From Strigops habroptila (lineage: Eukaryota; Chordata; Aves; Psittaciformes; Psittacidae): a stretch of DNA of 64,000 bases. Where the stretch lies: assembly GCF_004027225.2 (NCBI RefSeq), contig NC_044282.2:49506576-49570575 (forward strand). The letters run 5' to 3'. Below the pieces are notes generated by a model. That model saw only the letters and a program-made list of their open reading frames with translations, was not told the DNA's origin and ran no database searches. The position numbers were made by a program, and so were the translations under genes. Shown piece after piece: positions 1 through 11,800 of the stretch. Numbering within the stretch: the stretch's first letter is position 1; every line of letters starts with the position of its first letter.

Positions 1-868
1 CAAAAAACCTAAAAGAAAGACAGATCGCAGGGTTGTTCTCTTTATTGTAGCTGCTTATAACTTTTGCTTATGCTTCAAATACCTTTTCGCATCAAGTGAA
101 ATACTAGTGATATAGAAGTCTGACAATCCAGTGATATACTAGCAAAGTTTCACTTCAAGCAGGCCAGCACGCTCTTTTTAAAGCTGGTGGTGGCAGCGTA
201 ACGATACTCACCCTCAGGTCTACAATTGGTCTAAGTGTATTCAATCCCATTTTCCCCATGGAAATGCTGTAAGAATATTCATGGCAGCCAGCTGGGAAAG
301 GAAAAGGACTGCAACAAATCTCTCAGTAAAACATAAATTTTTACAAGGGGTTAGAAGGACCTGAGCCACTAGTGAAAAGAAACTTTATGAGGGCATTGGA
401 GATAACCTCTCGTTTGTCCCTACCTGAATTGCTTTCAGCACTAGGGAGCTCTTTGAAGAAGTCTTCAAATCAGTTAAAAAACACCTTTCTCAAGCCAAAT
501 GCCCTGATCTTACATTACAAAGAAGACAAAGGAACCAGCATCTCTACACTGTGCAGCAGGATATTCTTATGAACTGAAATATCTCAGAAGAAAACAAGAA
601 ATGCTACATAATCTCTTGGAAGAGACACTATTGAAAACTTTTAGAAAAATGCTCAGGGACACTCTTGCTTTGAGTAAGCTTCAGAAACAGATAACTGAAA
701 ATCTATTATAGTTACCTATATAATGTAACTTCACATTTCTTCCCTCCCAATTTGTGTTTTTTACAAAGAAACTAATATATATCTAAATTTGCACAGGGAA
801 CACATGTTAAAATGATATTAAAAAGCCATGACTATTTTAGTCAAAATGACTATTCATCAGAAGGTCAC
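1..868. other. AT-rich non-coding DNA, no gene seen
   Basis: No reading frame here looks like protein and no RNA gene or recognisable repeat was found. The short open frame at 372-572 has no recognisable motif and sits in ordinary AT-rich sequence. Confidence 0.6.
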
Positions 869-1432
869 AGGAGGTGTTTCGCTCCCGCTATTCCATTCTC
901 ATGAGACCCTACGTGGAGTAATGTGTCCAGTTCCAGGGCCCCCAACATAAGAAGGACATGGACCTGTTGGAGGAAGCCCACAAGAGGGCCGCAAAGATGC
1001 TCAGAGGGCTCAAGCACCTCTTCTATGAAGACAGGCTGAGAGAGTTCGATTTTTTCAGCCTGGAGAAGTGAAGTCTCAGAGAAGACTTTATAGTAGCCTT
1101 CCAATGCATAAAGGGAGCCTACAAGAAATCTGGAAAGGGACTTTTTACAAGGGCAGGTAGTGATAGGACAAAGAGGTATGTCTTTACACATAAAGAGGGT
1201 AGATTTAGATTAGATATTAGCAAAAGATTCTCAGTATGAGCGTGGTCAGACAGTGGAACATGTTGCCTAGAGAAGTTGTGGCTGCCCCATCCCTGGAAAG
1301 TTCAAGGCCAGGTTAGATGGGGCTTTGAGCAACCTGGTCTAATGGAAAGTGTCCCTGCCCATGGCAGGGAGGTTAGAACTAGATGAGCTTTAAGGTCCCT
1401 TCAAATCCAAACCATTCTATGATTCTATGATA
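869..1432 (+). mobile_element. CR1 LINE 3' fragment
   Basis: Reading the plus strand, the segment matches the end of a CR1 ORF2 and its 3' UTR: the block coding for hydrophobic/arginine-rich residues before a 'DRLRE..FFSLE' stretch, then the 'CCATCCCTGGAAAG' block, the 'CCCTGCCCATGGCAGG' block and a tail of ATTCTATGAT-type repeats ending near 1432. CR1 is the dominant avian LINE and 5' truncation is its normal fate. In-frame stops (for example in 'GAGAAGTGAAG' near 1065-1075) and many changes from the better copies at 8.1 and 48.6 kb show it is an old, dead copy. The left boundary is approximate. Confidence 0.88.
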
Positions 1433-3369
1433 TAACAACATCAGGGAGAATGGTTTTCTATTTCATTAATAGTAAAAGAATTCTTTCCAGAAACATGCTC
1501 ACTACTGGGCAGTGCTGACTGTTTTTTCTTTTTCCTTTTTTGTTTTTGTGTGTGTACAGGAAGCAAGAGAGTATCTGAAAGCAACAAATGACAAAGAAGA
1601 TTAAAAGCAATTTCAAAGCGACAAATGCTAACATATAATTTATGCATATCTGATACTTTAGTATCAGACTCTCTAACTTGTGTTATTTAAAACTCGCCTC
1701 TCAAGATACTGTTGTCTCAAGAATTGTTGTCTTTCTTCTGCAGTACTCTGTTTCCATTTCAGCCTCTCATTTCACCCTGATTTTCTCAGCCATTTTCTGA
1801 CTTTTTAGAAACCATATATAGGAAGCAGAAACACATTATTCTCACCAAGAAAAAAAAATAAATTTTTTTTTATTGAAACTTTTCCACTCTGAGCTTTCAC
1901 ACTAAAGCGACACAGATTTCTCTATAATTGTATTTTGGAAAATGCTCCTTATGTCTTTTCTGTTTATGCAGAATATATAAAATTTTTAAAAGTCATTCTT
2001 TCTCAAAGTGTGCATGCCTGAAAGAATCATAACGTACTTGATTAAGTAACATATAATATCTGTAATTTTGGCAACTCACAAATTCTCTGAAACAGTTCAT
2101 TTTGTGCCAGGTTTAGAGTATAGGAAGTTGTAAGGATTAGAATGAAAGGAAGGTGATGACTCTCCTGGTAAAGTTACATTTAAAAAATATATAAAGACTT
2201 CAGGGCCATTTATTCAATAGAGGTAGTTTCACATTTTCATATATAAAAATAAACCTTGCTCAGTTTGATTACATGGGAGTTACCTCTGTTCCCATTGATT
2301 TTAGCTGAGTCAGTAGGTAATCCAGTTAACATCAAGGGATCCACTCAAACGAGACATATGTACAGGACTCAGAGTTAACTGCTGAAAATGTTTTAAAATT
2401 AATGTCAATTAATGTCTTTGTTCTTAGCTATCTGACAGGAAAAAGGGATAAAAGATTACTTCTCTGTCACATGACAGTAGACGTAGTCAGTTGACTGAAG
2501 CATTTCCTGCTGTAATTACCTGCAGGGATGTTATTTCATTATATTCTTTAAAGAGTTTCTAGTGGTGCAGTAGACATGAGAGTGGAAAACATGAAATCAC
2601 TGTGGTAATATGGATTTCAGTCATGAACTCTCTCTTCCCTTTGTCCCAAATAGACACTCTTAGAAAGGTTAAGATTTTTGACTGATTCTTCATTCATTTA
2701 ATCTTTTTCCATGCAGCCCAAAACATTCATTTTAATGTTTCAAATAAACTGTAAAATAAATAACTATATTAAAATTCCTTTTCTCTGTCATAAATGGGAT
2801 AATTTTTTTAAATCATTAGCTCCAGAGGGGCATAATTTTGTGATTATTAAATATGCAGATTATCCTACTTAGGTACATTCTGCAAAAGATTACCTTTCAA
2901 TGACTCATTAAAGCAGCAATAAAGCCATAAGAAACATGTAACAACCTTGTTGAGATGGTGGTGTCCTTCTTCCAGTATTCTGGCTTTCTTTCAGTAGCTG
3001 TCTTGATTCAGGGAAGCTGAGCAGCTGTGTACTCCCCAGCAAAATCTGACATGTCAGACTTTTGATTTTGATTGTGATAAAGAGAATATTTTCATTAAAC
3101 TCTCTAGTTGAAATAAGGAGCAGGAATGAGGGCTAGTTTACAAAAGACTGCTTCAAGGGATAGGAACTACTATTTAGGTGTTATTTAAATTTTGCAAAGT
3201 TAATTTTCAGTTGAAATGTTTTTCACATTCCAGCACCGCTACACAAGGAGGCCATAAAACCACTGGTCCACAATGGTGCTGTCCTCTTCATGAACATTGT
3301 CTGGAATCTCTGCAAATCACCTATCTGACTATTCCAGTTACAGTTCCTGCCTTTTCCCAGAATTACGGT
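1433..3369. other. AT-rich non-coding DNA, no gene seen
   Basis: Homopolymer-rich AT sequence. A short T/TG-rich stretch lies near 1520-1555. No coding, RNA or repeat family was recognised. Confidence 0.55.
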
Positions 3370-4300
3370 ACAGCAGAAGTTGGAAGAGACATTTCAGCCA
3401 GCTTTTTGTGGCAAAGAGAGCACAGATGAGATTATCTAGCACCCTGTCTAATCACATGTTGAAAACTTACAGTGATGGTAACTCTACCACATCTCTGGGG
3501 AGGCTGTTCCAGGGAATGGTTGCTCTTACTTTTTTTTCTTATGTCAAGATGAAAACTCAGCAACTTGCATCTGTTGGTGCTTGTCTTCTCCATGTAGCTC
3601 CTTGTGAATAGAGAGCCTCCGTCCTCTTTGTAGCCTCCCTTAAGGACAGTGATTCTGTAAAGAGGCCCCTTCCAAGCATTCTTTTCTCCAGGGGAAATAA
3701 GACCTAACCCTTCATCTTTCTTCATGGGCAAGTTCTACAGCTCTTTGATCATCTTGGCAGCTGCCCTCTGGGCTCTCTTCCATCTACCCAGGTCTTTCTT
3801 GAACTGTGAGGACCAGAACTGGACACAGTACTCCAGGTGCAGCCTGACAAATGCTTAGTAGAGTGGGATGATCATGTCTTTATCTGTGTTAGTAATGCCT
3901 GTGTGGATGCAGCCCAGGATCTGATTTGCCATTATTGCTGCAGCAGTGCAGGCTGACTCATGTTCAGTTTTTTGTCTGCCCCAGGTCCCTTTAAGTAAAG
4001 CTGCTCCGCAATCATACAGATCCTAGTCTGTTCTGTGCTCCTCGGTTATTTTGTCCCAGCACTTCTCTTTGTTAAATTTCATACTGCTCTTGCTAGCTCG
4101 CTCTTCCAACATGTGCAGATTCTTTCTGTGAGATGTCTCTCCCTTTTGAGATACCTACCTCTCCACCCAGTTTGGTGTCATTAGCAAACTTGGTCAGGGT
4201 GCTTTTGATCCCATCATCCAGAAAATTTATGAAGATGTTGAACACTGTGGGCCTAGTATCAATCCATAGTGGATCTCACTTGTGACAGACTGGCAGCCTA
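3370..4300 (-). mobile_element. Old CR1-family LINE fragment
   Basis: The plus strand shows the antisense pattern of CR1: a block like 'CTCTGGGGAGGCTGTTCCAG' (3500-3519), then 'GAACTGGACACAGTACTCCAG' vocabulary (3816-3836), 'CTGATTTGCCATTATTGC', and a long extension through 'TTTGGTGTCATTAGCAAACTTGG' (4169-4191). This is the reverse complement of CR1 ORF2 palm/thumb and C-terminal coding sequence. Divergence from the copies at 8.1 and 48.6 kb is high and stops are frequent, so it belongs to an older subfamily. Both ends are approximate. Confidence 0.82.
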
Positions 4301-6098
4301 GGTAAAAATGACTGATCACCACTACGAATGCTGCCAATTTCCTACACATCTTGCTGCCTCTTTTCTTATATTAACACTTTTTTTTTTTTTTTTTACCTCT
4401 GCAAATCAAGTGATCAAAGATTCAGTCTTATCTTTCAGTCTTATCTTCAAATAGAGATGGCCTTCCAAGACACAGCTGGAATTAAAACAACAGGAAAGGT
4501 GGCTGTGTCCAAGTGTCTTTCACCTGCCATACCAGCTGGAGGGTCAGTGCTTCTACTTTCCTAAAACTACATTTTTAGATGACAGTACTACAAGAACTGT
4601 GAATAGGACACATAAGAGAGTTTTTTAAGTCTAAATTTTAAAGAAGTGGATTATTCATCAAATGACACTACATATTAATTAGCTGTGGTGTCTAAATATC
4701 TTGCAGTTTGTGGTTTCATTTATCTATATTTTGCTTCTATTAATTTATAGACATATTAAGGAAAAGAAGTTCAGAATTAAAGAAAATCATTTTAGAAGCC
4801 AATAGGTTTATACTGAATTTGTTGTGACTACAGAGTTCTAAAATGTTATGTAATACATCTTATAATGTGTATATGTGACAGTATGTATGCATACAATGAC
4901 ATATAATGTAACATATCAAGCCATTATATACTACTGTTCATAGTATATTACCTGTGAATGACAGGCAGAGTTAGAAGTTATTTGCTATTTTCAATATTAT
5001 CCTTCTAATATAATACTGTACCAGTATTTTTCTTAGATTTAGTCAAAAACTTTCTTAACTGGACTAAAATAACAATCATTTGAATTATACTTAATGGCTC
5101 GTAAACTAATAATCTTTGTTACATGCTAATGATTTTAAGGTTTATATTTGGCTTGTATTTTTCAGCACACAAGTTAAAGATCAGTTTAGCAATAAATCTC
5201 TCCTAATGCTATGCTGTTTCTCCTGGGTCAGGTTATTGTGTCAAAACTATAATCATAGTGTAAGAAAACAGCAGAACTGAAAACCACAAACTCTGGTTTG
5301 AGGCTATGTCAGAGAAGTCAAAGCAAAATGAGAATTCTTTGAATGCTCCCCTGTTCTGATATACCCTCAGAGAAGCGTGAGGGTGTAACTTATAAGGGAG
5401 AAATGGAGCTCACCAACACAATAAATTAAAAAAGCCCAGGTATGCACATCTATGGAGTTACTGCAATCTTGTAGAAGTATTTTTTATCATTGAGGACACT
5501 GTGTAGAAAAAATATTGATTCAAACCATCCTATGCAATTTCTGTGAGAAAAGAAGGATGATGTGCATCCCCTGGTTCCAGCCCAGACCTTTCATTTATTC
5601 TCAACTTTTTCCACTAAGGAAGTAATTTTGACATATGGAGCTAGTACTTTTTCAGGTAACCATCTTGTTTCACTTCTGAGAACAACTTTCCTTTCTATGT
5701 AATATGGTCCTTTGAAAGCTTTATGATGAAAGTGAATGGGAACTACTCTATAAAATACGTCAGGTAGTACATATTATGGAGAGGAGAGTAATATTCTGTG
5801 GGCAACTTGCCCCGCAACCAAAAATAAATGCCCTGCTACAATAAAGATAAAAGCTTCTGTGGTGGATAAACATATAAAAAAGAACATCTGTGAGCCCCAG
5901 GTGTAGAAACTCCCTCTGCAGCTATTTAGGAAAGCAAATGTGTCAATCTGTTCTGCACACTGATCAATGCCATGTACTGTTGTCCCTTCCAGCAAATTTC
6001 TTGTCTGTGGACTGTGCTATAGCATTGTAACTCTTTCCAATTGAGGATGAGCCATGCCCAGGGATATCTAAAGTGAGAAGTATCTCCTATTACTGCTG

Positions 6099-6130
<32 letters not shown>

Positions 6131-7169
6131 GCAATTATGACTACTGCTGCTACTACTGTAGTAATAGTAGTTTCTATTTCTGGCTACTACATTTTTCTCA
6201 AAAGGTGAAATGTAAGTTGGTTGTATAGCATTGCCTCTGCCTGGAAATGTGTCCTTTTAGACCTCTGCAAGGAAATTTATCTCTGTATATGTCTATCCTT
6301 AGTCAAAAAGGAATTAGGCTGCATTTTTCTGCTGTTGGTAAGAATCACAATTGCTATGTTTTCTGAAGATCTGGCCTTTTTCTTTCTGTGCTTCTATTCT
6401 TCATCTGTTTAAAGGGATTGATCATATGTTCCCACTTCACAAGCACCCTGTGAGAAAAGGAAAAAAATGGTCTTGTACCATTATGTATCTAGAGAAAATG
6501 CGTAAGAGAAAAAAATAAATCTGAGGATTATAATGAAGAGTACTTTTGGTTTTAGTATTTCATCTGGCTCTTAATAGGATGTGTATTTTGCTTAGAACAT
6601 AGATTTGAAAAAAACAGCAAACCTTTTTTGCAGAGAAACACCATCATCACAGATGTAAATGTCTACAGTGTATAATAAAGACAAAAGCAGCCAAATAAAT
6701 AAACAATGGTTAATGTTTTAGATACAAATGGAGCACGGTATTCCTCAGCACTAAAATGGAAGTATAAGTGCCATTCCCAGAGCATGTGAAGACAGTGTTT
6801 GTTTATTTCCACTTCACATTTCCCTAAGGACACTTTGCTCTGCCAGTATAATTAGGATGACATTTGGAGCTGCTGTATTTCAATGCAAGAGTAAGACACA
6901 CGGTGCAGCTTGACAAGAGATTATGATGTCAATTGCTGCTGCAATATCAATATTTATACCCTTGCTACTTGTGTCTTTTTTAATTTTTCTTCTTTTTTTC
7001 TATTACACACAGAATAATATCTAAAAACTATCTTGTTGTTGCAAAGTATTTCTTTTTGCTCTAGACATCTTTGCTTTTTTGCTGTTATTTTTGATCTTAA
7101 ATCCATTCCCTTCTCAAGTGAATTTTATTTAACCTTTTCAGGAGTGCAATTACTTTCATAGAATGGACA
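4301..7169. other. AT-rich non-coding DNA
   Basis: No gene is supported. It contains a poly-T run near 4378-4394 and a trinucleotide repeat listed separately. Short open frames here (for example 4328-4564, 5774-5995) lack any family resemblance. Confidence 0.55.
6090..6172. repeat. Imperfect (CTA/CTG/CCA)n trinucleotide microsatellite
   Basis: About 80 bases of TAC/TGC/CAC triplets, interrupted once by GCAATTATGA and ending in GTAGTAATAGTAG. Interruption suggests an old, stable array. Confidence 0.85.
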
Positions 7170-7433
7170 ACTGATCTAGTACAACATTTCTAATGAGTTC
7201 TGTATCTTAATTCATCATTAGTATCTCATGACCAAAATATCTCCTGATATTTTTTGAGTTTTAATTCTTTCACTAATGATGAATACAATGGACAAATACA
7301 ATGGATATGTATAGCGAATAAAATGGGTGTATACAGTGGATATGTATTCATTATTAGAGAAGCAATTAAAAGTCAAAAAATATTGTCATTTATTGAGATA
7401 CAGAACTCACTAGAAATGGTTTACTAGATCAGT
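7170..7433. repeat. Long imperfect inverted repeat (foldback element)
   Basis: The left arm 7170-7286 and the right arm 7344-7433 are reverse complements of each other over about 90 aligned bases. Outer ends pair as ACTGATCTAGTA with TACTAGATCAGT, the middle pairs through TGAGTTCTGTATCT with AGATACAGAACTCA, and inner ends pair through GAATAC with GTATTC. The left arm has about 35 extra bases. The loop of about 57 bases contains two related copies of an 'ACA(A/G)TGGATATGTAT' motif. The shape fits a palindromic non-autonomous DNA transposon (MITE-like) or another foldback sequence. No clear flanking target duplication was seen, so the class is unresolved. Confidence 0.7.
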
Positions 7434-8027
7434 CGAGGTCCAGGACTTAAACAGTTAATTGATACTAGTTTAGTCTGATTAATTTTCTTTTATATTTGCC
7501 CGTTTTTACCGCAGAAAACAGAAGTATAATTATGTTTAGTAATATGTTTTTTTCTAAGAGAATGTTTCACTTTTTTAGAGATACATATTTGTCTCTTTAT
7601 AAGTAGATCTATCTCATAATGAAGCACAGTATCATTGGTAGGTTTATTTTTCAAAAGGATCATAAAATCATTCTACCATTTTAAAGGTGCATGAGCTCCT
7701 CTTTGAGAATTATGTTTATTTCTTTATAAAACCACCAAGAACTTTTTGATGTATGATCTGGTTAACTTTTTATCACATTACTAGATGGCAGTGTCCCTTC
7801 CAACCTTTATTTGTGTTTCTACACCTTTCCAAGACATTTAATTGTGATTCCTATTCAACTTCTATTAACCTTTAACATGCATAATATTAATATCAAATTT
7901 ATTTATCTTCACTAAATATAAAGCAAATATGAAAGGAAATAATATTTTTCTCTATTTACTTGTACGTTTATAAGTATTTATTGTTGCCCTATTTTAAAGT
8001 GAGATTTATGTCTAATGCACTATATCA
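7434..8027. other. AT-rich non-coding DNA, nothing recognised
   Basis: Ordinary AT-rich sequence between the foldback repeat and a CR1 3' end. Confidence 0.5.
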
Positions 8028-8895
8028 GTATCATAGAATAGAACTTATTATCTATTATCATAGAATTGTTAGGGTTGGAAAGGACCTTAAGATCATCTAG
8101 TTCCAACCCCCCTGGCATGGGCAGGGACACCTCGCACTAAACCATGTTGCCCATGGCTCTGTCCAACCTGGTCTTGAACACTGCCAGGGATGGAGCGTTC
8201 ACAACTTCCTTAGGCAACCCATTCCAGTGCTTCACCACCCTCACTGTAAAGAACTTCTTCCTTATATCTAATCTAAACTTCCCCTGTGTAAGTTTGAACC
8301 CATTACCCCTTGTCCTACCACTACAGTCCCTAAGGAAGAGTCCCTCCCCAGCATTCTTGTAGGCCCCCTTCAGATACTGGAAGGCTGCTATGAGATCTCC
8401 ACGCAGCCTTCTCTTCTCCAGGCTGAACAGCCCCAACTTCCTCAGCCTGTCTTCATATGGGAGGTGCTCCAGCCCTCTTATCATCCTCGTGGCCCTCCTC
8501 TGGACTCGCTCCAACAGCTCCATGTCCTACTTATGTTGAGGACACCAGAACTGTACACAATACTCCAAGTGAGGTCTCACGAGAGCAGAGTAGAGGGGCA
8601 GGATCACCTCCTTCAACCTGCTGGTCACACTTCTTTTGATGCAGCCCAGGATACGGTTGGCTTTCTGGGCTGCGAGCGCACAATGAAGCCGGCTCATGTT
8701 AAGCTTCTCATCAACCAACACCCCCAAGTCCTTCTCTGCAGGGCTGCTCTGAAACTCTTCTCCACCCAACCTCTAACTGTGCCTGGGATTGCTCCGACCC
8801 AGGTGTAGAACCTTGCACTTGGCTTGGTTAAACTTCATAAGGTTGGCATCGGTCCACCTCACAAGCGTGTCAAGGTCCCTCTGGATGGCAGGTAT
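8028..8895 (-). mobile_element. CR1 LINE, 5'-truncated, relatively young copy
   Basis: On the minus strand this runs from inside the CR1 reverse-transcriptase ORF (near 8895) through the ORF end, the 'CCCTGCCCATGCCAGG' 3' UTR block and the terminal ATTCTATGATA-type repeats (8028-8060). It is 5'-truncated at about 870 bases, as is usual for CR1. It differs from the 48.6-kb copy at only scattered positions and is nearly open, so it is one of the youngest CR1s in the window. The 5' edge (right end) is approximate. Confidence 0.93.
8137..8892 (-). pseudogene. CR1 ORF2 (reverse transcriptase) C-terminal part, one in-frame stop
   Basis: The minus strand encodes the C-terminal quarter of CR1 ORF2, downstream of the catalytic RT core. 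Two open stretches in the same frame, 8769-8530 and 8526-8137, are separated only by a TAG at 8529-8527 where the related 48.6-kb copy has a lysine-type codon. Visible family features are '[12 protein letters not shown]' early, '[11 protein letters not shown]' just before the stop, '[20 protein letters not shown]' after it, and '[10 protein letters not shown]' near the end. This is the most common avian retroelement protein remnant. The RT catalytic motif and endonuclease are missing because of 5' truncation, so no activity is expected. Confidence 0.9.
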
Positions 8896-11800
8896 GATGA
8901 GGTCAACTTGTGAAATAGTTGAATGTCGCTGAAATGATCTGTTCTAATTTCATGTTTGTCTTGTTATGTTTTTAACTTTCACTTTCGCTTAATAGCTGCT
9001 TGCATGTGGCTCCAGATATTGAAAACTGTTTAACTTTTTAACAATAGATTTTTTATGCATAAAGAAAGGGGAGGGTCAGAAAGAGAGAGTTAATAGCCTT
9101 ACACTATATTATGATCTATTCTAAAACAACTGGTGCTAGTAGAAAGAGTCTCAGACAGGTATTTATAAATTCAGCCTAGTGAGGCTGTGCTCCCATTATG
9201 CTCCTTAGAAAGAGACACCTTCTTCCAGAAGACAACTGCCATAGTTATGGATGGACTTGAGGCATTTAAGAGTTGGGCGGCCAGAATATGCCGTCTGTCT
9301 CAAATGCCCCTGGCAAGACAGACATTTCCAGAGAATTACTGTGTGCTGGGACAGCAATTCATTCATAGCCTTGGGGCAATCCAGCTCACCCATTTTAGAC
9401 AGCTTGCTTATGATGTGTCATGTAAACTATGAAGACACCTGTCTTTCTCTATTAGCAGCTATATTAAACACACCATCAAATCTTTTACATATCTAGAAGT
9501 TTTCAGAAAAAAAACCCTTTAAATTAAACTACTCTCCATTGATTAAAATTTATTACAGAGGAAGCTTAAGCTAGGTTTGAGATAAGCTTAAGCCCTGAAT
9601 GGCCACAGGAATTTTAAATTAGTCTGTAAGTATGTAGTAGCAAAAGTATATCTGTTTCTTTACCAAAGGAGAACATCTGACATTCATCATTTGTTCAAGT
9701 CCCACCAGAGAAAAGACATAACAAAAGCAATTCTGAGTTACTGCTCTTCTTACTTTGAACATGGATGTTTCACTTTTTTGTGTCAACTAAAATGTCACTA
9801 CTCCTGTCTATGAAGTTTTGTGTGCTGCCATAATTAGGGTGTCATCATAGCTGGGTGGAGCAACTCTGAAACTATAGACAATTTGGCAACAGTTGAAAGC
9901 ATTATGTTATTATTGCAATACAAGCAATGAGAACTACATAAAGAAATCTTAATTTTTCGCATGACTTCTTGTATTTGATTTAAGTTGAAAATGAAAGTGA
10001 AGCTTTCAGGTTGTGACACTGGACACTGCTACCTCCAAAAATTATAGTGAGGACTTCAGTCCTTCATTAGCTCAAACACCTGTCTCAGTCACTTCAGATA
10101 ACAGAACTGTATGGTATCTATCTGAAAGATAAAACTTCCAAAAGCAACAATTCAAAACAGTATTTGCATAGTCAATGTTATTAAAAAGATTAAAATACAC
10201 CTTTCCTTGGGTAAATTAAGGTAACTTCATGACTTATGTATATTTTGTAAATATATGCAGTTAGTTGCTCAGTGTTCGAAAGTTTGGTTTTATGAATGAA
10301 TTTATCTATGTCTGAAAATCTTTGAAATTGTTAATGATTCCTATGCAAACGAAACTTTGCATATAAATAATTTTATGCAAATGGCCCAAACTTTCAAAGT
10401 AGATTGACTATTGGCAAAAATCTGTAACTTTTACCGAAGTTCCTTTTTAAAAAATGGGCTTATTTTCAAAGGTTATAGGCACTATTGATTTTTATGGGAT
10501 AGTAGCTACCCACAGTTTTGGCAAATAAAATATTGTTAAGGAATATCAGTAAGCAAGAGGCCACCTTAAAAGTCCTAAAGGTTGCCTTGCCTCCAGGCCA
10601 TGTTAAAAGGGTTTCGGCATTCACTTGGAACTGTTTTTTTTAAATACAAGTTTGTTTTTGTTCTTTTGTTGTCTACGGTTTATTGATATCACTTTTTATA
10701 TCCAATTTAGTAGTTATTTTTGAGTCACCCTTTACTTCATGTTAACCTTTCCCTATGCAATTTTATAAAGACAGTTTATTTAAATTTTACTATTTATGTT
10801 GCGAAATTAAATACAAATATAATTTACCAAAATAAGGCTTGTCTTTTTTATCTCCTCTAATTATAACTGAATCTACATAGGAGCCAAATGAATTTTTGTT
10901 TCTTTTTGTATGTTACAAGAAAAGACTCCTGGAGATTGATTTAGGACAAAAACTGTAACAATAACAACAAGACTAAAATCAAGGGTCATTATAGCACCAT
11001 TTATGTTACCAGTCGTCTATTAGAGGAATATTTATTCACTATTAATAATGGAGGAGTGAAATGGTTTCACACCCATTGGTAGAATTAATTTACTTTTGAG
11101 GTGCTTTCAACCGTACTTCTGTAAGTAGCAATGGAGTCATAGAAGCATAAAACCTTTGTTCTGGAGTGGCAAATAGCCCATTAAACCAACCCACATTTCT
11201 GTTCTTACCTTTTTTAATGTGCAGTACTCCTACCTCTTGCACACTGGTATTGACAATTAACTTACAGGGACAAATCCGTACTTTCTCTCTTAATAGAAGC
11301 AGTGTACTCAGTTGTACCTGCAGGCTGGGAGGGCGCTGGGGAAAGAATGGATTTTTGTACTTTTATAACAAGTAAGGAAAAATTACACACAAGTAGCACT
11401 TTAAATCTCCACTTAACACCAAAGGATCAGTGACTGCATGCAGACTTTATTCTCAGCTCTTTTAATTATGTTTTTCCTCTCTTTGATTGTCCAGTATTTT
11501 AGAATCTCTCTAAGCATCTGCTGCTGCATCTTTTATACCTTTAGGTTTACTTTAATAGAAACTATTTTCATGAGCATCAACTCCTAATCTGTTGCAAAGG
11601 CCTGTAAACTACCAAGCTCATCTCTATTGCTGCCTTCCCCATGGCTGCGCCATGATTACATTCCAAAGATTCTTTGGCTGGTTCATTTATTTTATCCTCA
11701 CGTACATAACATTGTGTTGACTTGAGAGTTGATAAACAAATGCATAACTAACTGAAGCAGTTTGGAAAGGGGCTGAGTAGAAAGTGTGAAACATTTCACC

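Noticed and set aside
9187..9496. Overlapping open frames with mixed composition
   Set aside because: Both frames lack motifs, and no splice context or homologue was recognised.
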